Counted from the first letter of the stretch, positions 17,567 to 27,640 are shown. The stretch is DNA of 64,000 nt from Paenibacillus terricola (GCF_014779765.1 NZ_JACXZA010000002.1:848066-912065), one strand, 5' to 3'. Numbers and translations are program-made. Notes: generated from the sequence alone by a model not told the origin.

Positions 17567-18736
17567 TTAATTATCAACTAATAACCTGCTACTAATCATC
17601 GGGCTAACTGTCTTTCTAGCGAAAGTCGTCATAAATTGACTGATTTCCTGTACCACAATATCGGCTGCATGCAGTTCCTCCGAACGTCTTTCTTGTGCGA
17701 AATCTTCCCTCTTGTTAGCTTTCCACGATATTGCTTGTTGAACGGCCTCATGCAGCCCCGTACGGTCCTTAATAATTCGAACAAATCCTCGACTATGCCA
17801 ATAATCAGCATTGCCTTGCTCTTGTCCAGGAAGCGGTCGGTATACGATGACGGGCAGTCCCATTGCTCTCGCCTCTGCTAATGTAATGCCGCCTGCTTTC
17901 GTCACAAGACAAGAGGACACTGCCATCAGCTCTTCAATGGATTCTACGAATCCAACAACGTGAACCTGCGCTGTATGCTTGAATTGCTTCCTCAATGAAT
18001 GATAAAGCGAATTATTATGACCGCATACGATTACGATTTCCCCAGAATGATGAGCAACAAGGTGATGGATATCTTCACTCACCTTCGTGAATACACCATT
18101 GGCACCTGCCATCATGAGGATGATCGGCTTGTCTTCCTTAAGCCCATATTTCCGATACACTTTCGCTGCAGATACTTTGCGAAGAAACGAAGCACGGATC
18201 GGGATGCCACTAACGTTGATGCGGTGAGCGGGAACGCCCTGCGCCAGCATCCAAGCTTTCATTTCCTCACTCGCTACAAAATATCGGTCCGTGTTGGGGT
18301 GAAGCCATCGCTTATGCATAACATAATCGGTAACAATCGTCATGCTCGCCCATTCCCCCATAACCACGGCATCCATCTCTGCAGCAGCGAGAAATGGAAA
18401 CGTATGAAGCACCAGATCAGGATTTTCTTGCAATACAATCGCTTTAATTCTCTCCATGCCCATCAAACGAATCCAACGGTTCAGCCGCCCCTCAGCGTCG
18501 ATCCTATTCGTATAATGATAGATCCATCCATACAGTTTCGGACAATAGATCGAGCCTTGGTGAAAAGCCCATCGGGTCCATGCATTCCACAGCGGGTGCG
18601 CCATCGCGAACACATCCAGCATCGAAACTTCGAACTGTCCGGTGTGTTCCAACCGATCTTTCATCGTTCGGGCAACCTGATAGTGACCTTCACCATACTT
18701 GGCATAGATGATCAGTATTTTCGGCTTATCACACAT
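17567..18736 (-). CDS. MGDG-synthase-type glycosyltransferase (UgtP-like)
   Basis: 389 aa. The N-terminal YAKYGEGHYQVA is the G-x-GH motif that starts MurG/MGDG-synthase/UgtP proteins, and the C-terminal TKAGGITLAEARAMGLPVIVY is the donor-sugar site (the GG-x-T-xxEA motif). In B. subtilis the UgtP homologue makes glucosyl-diacylglycerol, anchor of lipoteichoic acid. Length matches. It is 17 bases downstream of uppP and shares its strand, so both are likely one envelope operon. Whether the acceptor is diacylglycerol is inferred. Confidence 0.8.
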   Translation of the reverse strand: MCDKPKILIIYAKYGEGHYQVARTMKDRLEHTGQFEVSMLDVFAMAHPLWNAWTRWAFHQGSIYCPKLYGWIYHYTNRIDAEGRLNRWIRLMGMERIKAIVLQENPDLVLHTFPFLAAAEMDAVVMGEWASMTIVTDYVMHKRWLHPNTDRYFVASEEMKAWMLAQGVPAHRINVSGIPIRASFLRKVSAAKVYRKYGLKEDKPIILMMAGANGVFTKVSEDIHHLVAHHSGEIVIVCGHNNSLYHSLRKQFKHTAQVHVVGFVESIEELMAVSSCLVTKAGGITLAEARAMGLPVIVYRPLPGQEQGNADYWHSRGFVRIIKDRTGLHEAVQQAISWKANKREDFAQERRSEELHAADIVVQEISQFMTTFARKTVSPMISSRLLVDN

Positions 18737-18753
18737 TGGCGCACCGCCTCATT

Positions 18754-19575
18754 TTATTTGAACATCAAGTAGATGAGGAATATGGCTGCCAATATGAATC
18801 GATAATAAGCGAACGGCGCCAGCTTGAAACGCTCTAACAGCTTCAAGAATGTAATGACTGCAATAAGCGCAACCACGAATGCAACGACAAACCCGATGGC
18901 AAACCAGCTTAAATCGGAGGAAGTTAACGTATCATAACTCTTCAGAAGCTCGTAGCCGCTTGCTGCCACCATCATCGGAATGGCGATTAGGAAAGAGAAA
19001 TTCGTAGCAGCCCGATACCCGGCACCGGACAGCAAGCCGCCAGCAATCGTCGCTCCGGAGCGGGAGAAGCCCGGCCACAACGCCAGACATTGATAGAGAC
19101 CAATCTGCAGCGCCTGCTTATACGTTAATTGGTCGATCGCTTCAGCTTGTACATGTGCCTGCCGCCGCTGGCCGATCAACATGAAGATACCGCCTGCCAC
19201 TAGACCGATTAGTACGGTGTATGGCGAGAACAAGTAATCTTTGATAAAGGAATGAAGGATTAATCCTAACGCCATCGCCGGGAAACAAGCGAGAATCAGG
19301 TGAAGCAGATTAAGCCGCTGTGCGGGTTGTCCATTAGCTGCACCACCAGAATCGAGATTCACCACACCAAGCAGACTCAATATCCTCCTCCAGTAGATGA
19401 CGGCAACAGCCAGAATAGCGCCAAGCTGAATAATAATCTCGAACGTATCCGCTTTATCGCCAGTAAATCCGAGCAGTTTGCCGCTCAAGATAAGGTGGCC
19501 GGTCGAGGAGACAGGCAGAAACTCCGTCAATCCTTCAACAATGCCTTGGATCACTGCATTCGCTACATTGTGCAT
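18754..19575 (-). CDS. uppP: Undecaprenyl-diphosphatase
   Basis: 273 aa, about eight membrane segments. The diagnostic BacA/UppP motifs are visible: EGLTEFLPVSSTGHLIL (catalytic Glu/Ser/His) near residues 14-30 and LWPGFSRSGATIAGG with the conserved PGxSRSG. It recycles undecaprenyl pyrophosphate to the monophosphate lipid carrier for peptidoglycan and teichoic acid synthesis and gives bacitracin resistance. Located between the two-component system and the UgtP-like gene. Confidence 0.95.
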   Translation of the reverse strand: MHNVANAVIQGIVEGLTEFLPVSSTGHLILSGKLLGFTGDKADTFEIIIQLGAILAVAVIYWRRILSLLGVVNLDSGGAANGQPAQRLNLLHLILACFPAMALGLILHSFIKDYLFSPYTVLIGLVAGGIFMLIGQRRQAHVQAEAIDQLTYKQALQIGLYQCLALWPGFSRSGATIAGGLLSGAGYRAATNFSFLIAIPMMVAASGYELLKSYDTLTSSDLSWFAIGFVVAFVVALIAVITFLKLLERFKLAPFAYYRFILAAIFLIYLMFK

Positions 19576-19703
19576 GATTTGCTAACTCTCCTTTGTACGA
19601 TTAGAAGCTTGTGTACTCAACTGTTACCTACTATAAGGACCATTCCTAAACGAATCGTGAACCCTTTATTAACATTTTCTTAACTGCCCATCGGGCACAA
19701 AAA

Positions 19704-19736
19704 AAGAAAGTCTGGCTTGAATCGCCAGACTTTCTT
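19704..19736 (-). terminator. Terminator after the response-regulator gene
   Basis: 13-bp perfect stem AAGAAAGTCTGGC / GCCAGACTTTCTT with a 7-base loop and a TTTTTTT run on the minus strand, directly beyond the stop codon. Confidence 0.88.
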
Positions 19737-19737
19737 C

Positions 19738-20424
19738 TTATCCTTTACAGCGGTAACCCGTTCCCCATACCGTCTCGATATAGGCTGGATTCGCTGAATC
19801 CTTCTCGATTTTCTCGCGGATTTTCCGAATATGAACCGTTACGGTCTGTACATCGCCCATCGCATCAATTCCCCATATTTTCTCGAACAGATGATCCTTG
19901 CTGAATACCCGGTCCGGATGCTTCGCTAGAAAATAGAGCAGATCGAATTCCTTCGTCGTGAGCACGACTTCCGTCTCATTCACGAACACCTTGCGCGTAT
20001 CCGGATCGATATGAAGACCGCGAATATGAATGTCGTTCTTCGTCTCTGCCGAACCGACGAGCCGCTCATATCTAGTAATGTGCGCCTTCACTCGAGCCAC
20101 CAGCTCCCCAGGCTTAAACGGCTTCGTTATATAATCATCGGCGCCAAGGCCGAGGCCGCGAATGAGGTCGATGTCCTCACGTCGAGAGGATACGATCAGA
20201 ATGGGAATGTTCTTCTTCTCCCTAATTTTGCGGCATACCTCGAAACCATTAAGCTTCGGCAGCATGAGATCCAGAATAATAAGGTCATACTGCGTCGACA
20301 GGCTCATCTGGAGCCCGATTTCACCGTCCTGTGCGATATCGACCTGATAACCATTGATCTCCAAATAATCCCGTTGCAGCTCAGATATCGACAAATCGTC
20401 TTCAATGAGCAGAACCTTCTTCAT
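19738..20424 (-). CDS. OmpR-type response regulator
   Basis: 228 aa. Receiver domain with VLLIEDD acidic pocket, phosphoacceptor Asp in LIILDLMLPKLNG (about residue 52), and KPFKPGEL; C-terminal winged helix with TTKEFDLLYFLAKHP and VTVHIRKIREKI. It partners the kinase directly upstream, with a 23-base overlap of the two genes. Terminator follows at once. The pair stands just ahead of uppP/UgtP but is separated from them by the terminator. Confidence 0.93.
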   Translation of the reverse strand: MKKVLLIEDDLSISELQRDYLEINGYQVDIAQDGEIGLQMSLSTQYDLIILDLMLPKLNGFEVCRKIREKKNIPILIVSSRREDIDLIRGLGLGADDYITKPFKPGELVARVKAHITRYERLVGSAETKNDIHIRGLHIDPDTRKVFVNETEVVLTTKEFDLLYFLAKHPDRVFSKDHLFEKIWGIDAMGDVQTVTVHIRKIREKIEKDSANPAYIETVWGTGYRCKG

Positions 20425-21901
20425 CGTCCATCATTCCCTCATCTATCGTTATGGGAAGGCTCAGCTTAATAACCGTTCCTTCAGTCAGTCTGCTTGTCGC
20501 TGCGATTGTTCCTCCATGCCCCTCCATAATCTGCTTGGCGATGGCAAGCCCCAAGCCGCTGCCTCCTGTGTGTGCATTGCGTGACTCATCCGCCCGGTAG
20601 AATCGTTCGAATATATGTTCGAGCGCATGCGGATCAATCCCAATCCCATTATCCGTTATCTCTAATAACGCCTTCCCTGCTCTGCTATAAGCTAAGAATC
20701 GAATTTGGGGCACCGGCTTATCCATATACCGGACACTGTTCTGAATTATGTTGTTCAATACACGCTTGAAGTGATCCATATCGAGCATTACGACTGCATC
20801 TGTGTCGAGCCGAATATCGCTATCGAATGCGATGCCCCGCTTCTCTAGTTCAAACTGCAGCTCCTCCGACCAATCCTCTAATAACGGAAGCAGTTTAACG
20901 CGTTCAAAATGATAAGGCTGCCGATTCAAATCCAGCTTCGAATACAAGAACAATTCTTGAATCAAATGATCCATCTCTTCGGCTTTGCCAGCAATCGTCT
21001 GCATATATTTGCGACTCTTCTCGGGCGTATCCGCGACGCCGTCCATTATGCCATCCACGTAACCTTGTATGGCTGTGAGCGGTGTTCGCAGATCATGCGA
21101 GATGCTCGCGATCAGCTCCTTGCGGTTCGCTTCATATTGCGCTTGCAGCTGAAGCGAATGCTGAAGACGGGACCTCATCTCCTCGAATGCGATGCCTAGT
21201 TGTCCGATCTCGTCTTTGGAACCGATCTGCAGTTGAAAGTCCAGGTTCCCTTCCTTGATCTGACGTGCAGCATCACGAAGCGACCGAAGCGGCCGGATGA
21301 TTTTCTTCGACATATAGGCGGTTAACAGCACATGCGTCAGCACAAGTACACAAATAAGTGCAATGAACAAGGTTGGTAAGTATTTGCGAATATAAAATGT
21401 TAGCGGATCGACTTTCGAGATGACGAACAACGTCCCCTGCTCGTTATTCCGATAACTGAAATCAAACTGGACAAGCGAATAGCTCGCATTGTCGACCTTC
21501 ATAAGCGGATATAAGCTGTAATCATCCTTCTTCGCATAAGGAGGCAATGCTGCAGTCAGATCTGATGCCTTCTCGATGCTGCCCGATTCATAAATGATAG
21601 CATCTCCGATTCGCACGGCAATTCCGGCATCCTCGTCTCGAAGCTCTGCCGTGATCTCTTCAAGGTAGCTGCGGTCGAGCAGCAGCTCGGGCTGGCGTTT
21701 CACCGATCGCGACACTTCCTTAATGATATGTTCCGTGTTTTCTCGATCGAATCGCTGCTCGGTCGTTTCGTACAAGCCCTTCATATTTTGCAAATCGCCC
21801 CGGAAGAACACGACCATCAGCAGCGACAAAAGGATCATCGAGATTAGCGGTATGACGAGCATCGCCGCGTAAGACAGGAGCAGCTTCATACGAATGGACA
21901 T
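20402..21901 (-). CDS. Sensor histidine kinase (HAMP/HisKA/HATPase)
   Basis: 499 aa from ATG at 21901 (SD AAGGAGA ten bases away; the ATG at 21910 touches the SD). Two membrane segments enclose an extracellular loop of about 125 residues; then a HAMP linker (SKKIIRPLRSLRDAARQIKEG), HisKA with the phospho-His in SISHDLRTPLTAIQGYVDG, and HATPase motifs NNIIQNSVRY, ITDNGIGID and GGSGLGLAI. It autophosphorylates and signals to the adjacent OmpR regulator. The signal is not known. Confidence 0.9.
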   Translation of the reverse strand: MSIRMKLLLSYAAMLVIPLISMILLSLLMVVFFRGDLQNMKGLYETTEQRFDRENTEHIIKEVSRSVKRQPELLLDRSYLEEITAELRDEDAGIAVRIGDAIIYESGSIEKASDLTAALPPYAKKDDYSLYPLMKVDNASYSLVQFDFSYRNNEQGTLFVISKVDPLTFYIRKYLPTLFIALICVLVLTHVLLTAYMSKKIIRPLRSLRDAARQIKEGNLDFQLQIGSKDEIGQLGIAFEEMRSRLQHSLQLQAQYEANRKELIASISHDLRTPLTAIQGYVDGIMDGVADTPEKSRKYMQTIAGKAEEMDHLIQELFLYSKLDLNRQPYHFERVKLLPLLEDWSEELQFELEKRGIAFDSDIRLDTDAVVMLDMDHFKRVLNNIIQNSVRYMDKPVPQIRFLAYSRAGKALLEITDNGIGIDPHALEHIFERFYRADESRNAHTGGSGLGLAIAKQIMEGHGGTIAATSRLTEGTVIKLSLPITIDEGMMDDEEGSAH

Positions 21902-22158
21902 GCCGGACATTCTCCTTCAGCGACTAATTCAACCATTTTCTTATAAACAGCATAAGACTATCATCTAAATTACGGGTGAACATAGTATTAAATTTTAATT
22001 AACTTCTATAATCGTGAAGTGTAACAGACACGTCTCCGGGAATCAATGGAACCCCTTTTATTTAAGAGGGATGCACGACAGGATGCGCCATCGTTCGCCG
22101 CACCGTTGCAGTACACTGAGATTGATCAGTAACTAGTCCATGAGGGGAGGAAATAAAG

Positions 22159-23775
22159 TTGAAGCAATACGATTACATTATGATCGGAAGCGGACATAAC
22201 GCCCTCGTTGCTGCGGCTTATTTGACACGCGCAGGAAGAAGCGTTTTGCTTCTGGAGCGCAATGATCGGCCCGGCGGTTTTTTGCGGACAGAGGAGCTTA
22301 CATTACCTGGTTTCAAACATGATGTATACGCAGCGGCTCATCCGTTGTTCTTAACGGGTCCGGCTTATGCCGATTTCAAGGAAGCGCTTGAGGCTCGCGG
22401 CCTTCGGTACATCAATACCGATCTTCCTACCGGCGTATCTATGGAATCTGGCGAAACCGCTGTATTTCCTCGCTCAGGCGAAGCGCTGGCTGCAGAAGCA
22501 GAACGTCTGGCGCCTGGTGATGGCGCCGCGTTAGGCCGAATATTCGAAGCTTTCGCTCCGTATGCAGGGGATGTATTCGAGCTGTTCAATCTCGACTTGA
22601 CCATTGCACGCGCCTCTGCGATTATCGGCAACCTGCTGCACGCGAACAACCATAACGGTCACGTTCCAGCCGGCCGCAACGCGGCTCTCTCCGCATTCTC
22701 GGCCTACCTGTTCTCGACTGCACGTCAAGCGGTCAGCGAACTGAAGTCACCCGTCACCCGCGCGATGCTCGCTTCATGGGTCACACATCTGGGCCGTACA
22801 CCGGATGAAGTCGGAAGCGGCGTCTGGGTTCCCCTCACAGCAATGGCGTTAATGGGAGGCGGCATGCCGATACCGGAAGGAGGAGCTGAGATGCTCGCCT
22901 CTTCACTAACTCAGCTCGTACAGGATCAAGGCGGTACATTCATTACGGGTACGCAGGCTGAGCGGATTGTCGTTAAGAATGGCAAAGCGGTTGCTGTCCG
23001 TACGGCCGAAGGCGAAGAATACCACGCGAGACATGCTGTTATTGCTTCCACGGGACCTGATCAGCTCTATCTTAAACTGCTGGCGGATGAGCCGGTTCCT
23101 GCTGAGATAACGAATCAAGCGAAGCATTTCCGTTATGGCCGAGGCTGCGTACAAATTCATCTTGCACTAAGCGAACCGCCACAATGGCCGGATGCCCGCT
23201 TCAATCAAGTCGGTCAACCGCATCTGACGGACGGTCTTGACGGCTTCACGCAAGCGATCGCTCAAGGCATGTCCGATCTGCTGCCTGCGAAGCCGACGTT
23301 TACGGTCGACTGCTCGACGAATCTGGACCCGACAAGGGCGCCTGCCGGTAAAGCAATCATGCGTCTGCAAGTGCTGGAGGTGCCGTGTCGGCCACGTGGA
23401 GACGCGGCTGGAACGATCAACGTCGGGGACGGAACGTGGACGCCGGAGTTGACTGAACGATTCACCGAACGGGTTATCTCCGTCGTCTCCAAGCATATTC
23501 CGAACATTCCAAGCGCCATTATTGGCCAATACGTTGTTACACCTGATACGATCGCTCGTTACAATCTGAACTCGGGTCCAGGGGACCCATACGGGGGCGC
23601 GCATGATTTGGCGCAAAGCTACCTATTCCGCCCCCTTCCTGCACAGCCGAGCCATCAGACATCGATTCCGAATCTGTATATGCTTGGCGCTGCCACGTGG
23701 CCTGGCCATGGCATTAACGGTGGTTCCGGCTACATCGTGGCGCAGAAGCTTCTCGCTGGCGAGAAGTTCGTATGA
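22159..23775 (+). CDS. FAD-dependent oxidoreductase, phytoene-desaturase-like
   Basis: 538 aa from a TTG start (GGGGAGG nine bases upstream). The N-terminal dinucleotide-binding fold YIMIGSGHNALVAAAYL and VLLLERNDRPGGF (ADP-binding GxGxxG-like and Glu), and a C-terminal PGHGINGGSGYIVAQKLL, fit the NAD(P)/FAD-dependent phytoene dehydrogenase-like amine oxidase superfamily (COG1233 type). No carotenoid synthase (crtB/crtM) lies nearby, so a carotenoid product is not supported. Single gene, closed by a terminator. Confidence 0.85.
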   Translation: MKQYDYIMIGSGHNALVAAAYLTRAGRSVLLLERNDRPGGFLRTEELTLPGFKHDVYAAAHPLFLTGPAYADFKEALEARGLRYINTDLPTGVSMESGETAVFPRSGEALAAEAERLAPGDGAALGRIFEAFAPYAGDVFELFNLDLTIARASAIIGNLLHANNHNGHVPAGRNAALSAFSAYLFSTARQAVSELKSPVTRAMLASWVTHLGRTPDEVGSGVWVPLTAMALMGGGMPIPEGGAEMLASSLTQLVQDQGGTFITGTQAERIVVKNGKAVAVRTAEGEEYHARHAVIASTGPDQLYLKLLADEPVPAEITNQAKHFRYGRGCVQIHLALSEPPQWPDARFNQVGQPHLTDGLDGFTQAIAQGMSDLLPAKPTFTVDCSTNLDPTRAPAGKAIMRLQVLEVPCRPRGDAAGTINVGDGTWTPELTERFTERVISVVSKHIPNIPSAIIGQYVVTPDTIARYNLNSGPGDPYGGAHDLAQSYLFRPLPAQPSHQTSIPNLYMLGAATWPGHGINGGSGYIVAQKLLAGEKFV

Positions 23776-23797
23776 CCATCTGAATGGTTCGAACACA

Positions 23798-23832
23798 AAG
23801 AGGAGCGACGCCCTCAGGCGCCCGCTCCTCTT
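23798..23832. terminator. Bidirectional terminator
   Basis: 10-bp perfect stem AAGAGGAGCG / CGCTCCTCTT around a 15-base loop; ends the FAD oxidoreductase (plus) and ger operon 2 (minus). Confidence 0.82.
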
Positions 23833-24969
23833 CTATTGAAATTGCTCAAATCCGTCGGTGTTCAAAATTTGAATATCAAATTTAGGTGCGATTGTAATAT
23901 TCGGATAGTCCTTGCGCCAGTCGAGCGATTTCCACAGCTTAGGATGAAAAGCTTTAATATGCTTACCAATACCAAGCACATCGCAGTTCGCTTGCTGTGC
24001 CGTTCGAATCATCCCTGCAGCTTCTTGCTCGAATTGCTTGCCGAGCAGCTTCTCCATTACCACCGCATAATTCGGTTTCAACGTATCGATGTTATCACCA
24101 ATATCGAAAACGTTGATATTCAGCCTCACACGAATTGTCACCATCGGCAGTCGATCGGTCCCCTTCTGCGTATGCACGCTTCTTCGAACATTTTTGACCG
24201 AAAATCCATAAGTGATATCCTGAAGGCCGCTTTTACTATCGGACACGCTCCCGGTAATTCGCTGCCTGCCCTGATCAACCCCTAACATGAACATGAGCAT
24301 TCGAAGCTGCTCATTCGTAATTTGCTTACCCGCATAGCGTCCGGAATGGAACAACATAGCGCCTTCAATCTGGAACTTCGACTCGTGATAACGTACAACC
24401 GGGAGCGGGTAATCTTCAAGCGGCTCATCTGCCGAAGAGATAAATTCGTGCATCGAAATATTGTTGATCACACCATTGGAGTTCAGGCTCTTGATGAAGT
24501 TATGAAGCTTCTCAATTGGCGCTTGCCGATTGCTCGACTTATTGTTAACCAACTCGACCATCTTACCGGCGTATACAATAACCGGCGTATTGATGGACGT
24601 GTAAGGCGCATGCAGCAGAAATTTGAATTCCTCTACCGGCTTATCGGATGCGAAAGATTCGCTCATTAGAAAGGCACGCGTATTCACGGCGAGGAATGGC
24701 CCTTGATCCATATATTCCGTTTTGCCTACTGCTTCAATGACGCTCGGGCCCTTCAATGTCGTCCGTTCCGCAATGGGTTCCCCTTGCCCCTTGCCTGCCC
24801 CTTTAAGCGATGTAACAATAAGATCAACGGTAACACCTTGTTCCTTCTCATCCTGATCAATGCCAATGACATCGATCATCTGCAAATCCCGAAGCGGTAG
24901 TCTATCCCAACAGCCTGTAAGCAGCAGTAAGATGGTAACGATGGTAACGCTCGCCGCCGCCCTTCTCAT
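23833..24969 (-). CDS. Ger(x)C spore germination lipoprotein (operon 2)
   Basis: 378 aa. Signal peptide with lipobox LTGCWD and the family strand RDLQMIDVIGID. The rest follows Ger(x)C: IAERTTLKGPSVIEAVGKTEYM and FLAVNTRAFLMSESFA. It overlaps gerB by 4 bases (ATGA). Outer lipoprotein of the receptor. Confidence 0.93.
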   Translation of the reverse strand: MRRAAASVTIVTILLLLTGCWDRLPLRDLQMIDVIGIDQDEKEQGVTVDLIVTSLKGAGKGQGEPIAERTTLKGPSVIEAVGKTEYMDQGPFLAVNTRAFLMSESFASDKPVEEFKFLLHAPYTSINTPVIVYAGKMVELVNNKSSNRQAPIEKLHNFIKSLNSNGVINNISMHEFISSADEPLEDYPLPVVRYHESKFQIEGAMLFHSGRYAGKQITNEQLRMLMFMLGVDQGRQRITGSVSDSKSGLQDITYGFSVKNVRRSVHTQKGTDRLPMVTIRVRLNINVFDIGDNIDTLKPNYAVVMEKLLGKQFEQEAAGMIRTAQQANCDVLGIGKHIKAFHPKLWKSLDWRKDYPNITIAPKFDIQILNTDGFEQFQ

Positions 24970-26066
24970 TTGGCAAACCCGCCTTTTTCCCGTACGAGAG
25001 AGACCAATAAGAGCAGTATAGGCAGGATCACGACTATAATGCCGGTGGCATAATTATGGTACACGGTGAACTTCAAAACTCGCTCCCTATCTTCACCTAA
25101 TAAGCCTACCAAGAAGCAGATCCCTGCTATTATCCACACGAGCAGCGAATGCTTACGAATCTCGCGTCGCGACACAAAAGCGAGATATCGGGCGGATAGA
25201 AACAAGTACATATAGACGGTAACCGAGATAACGGAAAGCCATATCGTCATGAACAAGATATCTAAGCTTTGAACGACTGGCCAGTAAAACTGCCGTAAAA
25301 TGTAGACCAACGGTTCTGCTATCGAATTCAACTGGCTTTCACTGAATTTGTACATCACGACCAGTGAAATAAGGACATAAAACAGAGTCGCAAGACCATT
25401 GGCAACCGACATTGCGATAATGATATCTCTCTGCTTACGGTATTTAATGGATGGAAAAACGTACAACAGCAGCTCATATCCTGCATACAGCCACAATGCC
25501 GGCAGCGAATCTCTTATGATCGTTCCGAGGCCGTGCGTGCCGATCGGAAGAAGATGGCGGTAGTCTCCATGTCCTAAACCGCTAACTAATACGATCGCTA
25601 CGGATATAAGAAACATGAACATGATCGCTTGTGTAACGACAGCTAACGATCGCAGCGAGGATGAAGCTATGTAAGCTGCGATCGCAAACGATAAACCTAA
25701 TATGACATACCAAGGCGTAGTAATAAGCAGCCACCGTTCAATGACATCGGTATAGGAAACCGCGACAAGTAAAGATGATTCAGCGCAGTAGACAGCAAGC
25801 AATACATTCATTACGACGCCAACTGGTTTTCCTAGCAGCGATGTCATATATTGCGGAAGCGATTGGTCGGCGTACCGCTTTCCGAGCCAATAAATGATCA
25901 GGATTACCGCTTGCGCGATGATCCCTCCCAATAATATCGACATCCAAGCATCATACCCGGCATGGCGCGATTCATGAAACGGAATGGACAGCACATGCAC
26001 GCCAACCTGCGTCAGGAGCACAAGGCATAGAAGCTGCTGCGTAGATAACTGCTTCAGATGAATCAT
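24966..26066 (-). CDS. GerB-family spore germination permease subunit (operon 2)
   Basis: 366 aa, about ten hydrophobic segments, with STQQLLCLVLLTQVGVHVL and SIPFHESRHAGYDAWMSILLG at the N-terminus as in GerB/GerKB proteins. The order A-B-C and 4-base overlaps on both sides indicate tight translational coupling. Confidence 0.92.
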   Translation of the reverse strand: MIHLKQLSTQQLLCLVLLTQVGVHVLSIPFHESRHAGYDAWMSILLGGIIAQAVILIIYWLGKRYADQSLPQYMTSLLGKPVGVVMNVLLAVYCAESSLLVAVSYTDVIERWLLITTPWYVILGLSFAIAAYIASSSLRSLAVVTQAIMFMFLISVAIVLVSGLGHGDYRHLLPIGTHGLGTIIRDSLPALWLYAGYELLLYVFPSIKYRKQRDIIIAMSVANGLATLFYVLISLVVMYKFSESQLNSIAEPLVYILRQFYWPVVQSLDILFMTIWLSVISVTVYMYLFLSARYLAFVSRREIRKHSLLVWIIAGICFLVGLLGEDRERVLKFTVYHNYATGIIVVILPILLLLVSLVREKGGFAK

Positions 26067-27502
26067 TTTTCCCAGCCCCTTGGGTTGCGAATTCTCACCT
26101 TATTGCGTGTTAAACTCTCTTTCGCCCGAGTCTTCAATCGCCAGAGCGGCGCTCGGAATAAGGTATCTCTTATGGATCCTGCATTTAACCCGCTGTAGAA
26201 ATACGGAACCCCCATCATATGCAAACGAGACAAATGAGCAAGAACGAACAAGTAAGCGAACTCTAAGCCGATAAGCCCAAGGATGGCCGACATAAAGATG
26301 AACGGATAAGGCAGCAAGCGCGCTGCGCTGCTCATCTCATATGAAGGGATAATGAACGAGGCTAGTCCGGTGAACGCAACAACAACGACCATCGTATTCG
26401 ATACCAGGTTCGACTGCACGACGACGGTGCCGATCACAATACCGCCAACGACGCCGATCGTTTGTCCGATCGGACTCGGCAAGCGAATGGTGGCTTCCCT
26501 TAAGATCTCTAGGATGAGCAGCATCGATATCGCCTCAAGCACTGCTGGAAAAGCAATGAATTGCATGGAGCTCTGCAGCGTGAGCGCAATCTCGAAGGGC
26601 AGAATTCGCGGGTCAAACGTGACCATTGCTACATAAGCTCCTGGCAGGCTAATGGCAATAATAAAGCAGAATACACGCAAGATCCGAAAGGTACTGCCCA
26701 GCAGCCAGTTAATCTGATAATCGTCAGGGCTTTGGAAGAACGCCCAGAACGATACGGGCAGAATAAGGCTGTCCGGTGAGCCACTCGTCAGAATGGCGAC
26801 CTTTCCGTCCATTAAATAAGAACGAACACGATCTGGCCTCTCTGTGACAAGCATTTGCGGAAATAACGAGAACGACTTCTCCTCCACCAACTCTTGAATG
26901 AAGCCAGGTGCTTCAACATAATCGATGTCAATGCTGTTCATCCGACGATCCAGCTCCTGCACAATTTGCTCATTCACAATCGAATTCAAATAAAGGATAG
27001 CGATCTTCGTATTCGACCTGCGGCCAAGATGATAATACTTTACAACAAGATCTGGCGTAGCTATCAGCTTCCGCATCAGATTCAGATTTGTTTCCAAATT
27101 CTCGATTAACGCTTCATTCGAACCGCGTAATACCCGCTCATTAACCGGCACGTTAATCGAGCGCTCCTTATTCAGTGCGGTGCCATAGATATAGAGAGTG
27201 GTCTCCCCTTCAATCTGGACGACCGTCTTCCCTTCAATTACTGCCGTTATTGCATCCGTCAACAGCTCCGTTTCGCTTGCATGAAGGACCGATACCGCCT
27301 CTCGGATGTCAACATCGGTATGGACCAATAAGGGGCGAATAATATGTTCCTGTACAATGGCGTACTCGATCATCGTATTAAGATAATACAGACGGAAATG
27401 TCGGTTGCCAGCGGTCAAATCATGCGTTTGAAAGTCCGAGCTGTTAGACAGCTGCTCTTGTATCACTCGTGTGTTATTTGATGTAAGGCGGTCCGATTGC
27501 AT
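26063..27502 (-). CDS. GerA-family spore germination receptor subunit (operon 2)
   Basis: 479 aa. SD GGGAGTG precedes ATG 27502. The motif ERSINVPVNERVLRGSNEAL replaces the more usual VRGPREGF form but aligns in position, followed by RRMNSIDIDYV and LVTERPDRVRSYLMDGKVA. The C-terminal half has the SLPGAYVAMVTFDPR helix block. A second germinant receptor within 16 kb of the first is in line with multiple Ger operons per genome in this group; the divergent VRG motif suggests a different germinant or interaction, by inference. Confidence 0.9.
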   Translation of the reverse strand: MQSDRLTSNNTRVIQEQLSNSSDFQTHDLTAGNRHFRLYYLNTMIEYAIVQEHIIRPLLVHTDVDIREAVSVLHASETELLTDAITAVIEGKTVVQIEGETTLYIYGTALNKERSINVPVNERVLRGSNEALIENLETNLNLMRKLIATPDLVVKYYHLGRRSNTKIAILYLNSIVNEQIVQELDRRMNSIDIDYVEAPGFIQELVEEKSFSLFPQMLVTERPDRVRSYLMDGKVAILTSGSPDSLILPVSFWAFFQSPDDYQINWLLGSTFRILRVFCFIIAISLPGAYVAMVTFDPRILPFEIALTLQSSMQFIAFPAVLEAISMLLILEILREATIRLPSPIGQTIGVVGGIVIGTVVVQSNLVSNTMVVVVAFTGLASFIIPSYEMSSAARLLPYPFIFMSAILGLIGLEFAYLFVLAHLSRLHMMGVPYFYSGLNAGSIRDTLFRAPLWRLKTRAKESLTRNKVRIRNPRGWEK

Positions 27503-27597
27503 ACGTATTCACTCCCTTCTTGGCCTAATAAGTATCGTTATTATTCCCAAGGTAGGGGTTCGTATCCAGTTATTGCGATGTATGTTGTGTAAAACAA

Positions 27598-27630
27598 AAC
27601 AGGTTGCTGATATAGAATCAGCAACCTGTT
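27598..27630 (-). terminator. Terminator of the alpha/beta hydrolase gene
   Basis: 13-bp perfect stem AACAGGTTGCTGA / TCAGCAACCTGTT with a 7-base loop, then TTTTGTTTT on the minus strand. Confidence 0.85.
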
Positions 27631-27640
27631 AGGGTTTGCA

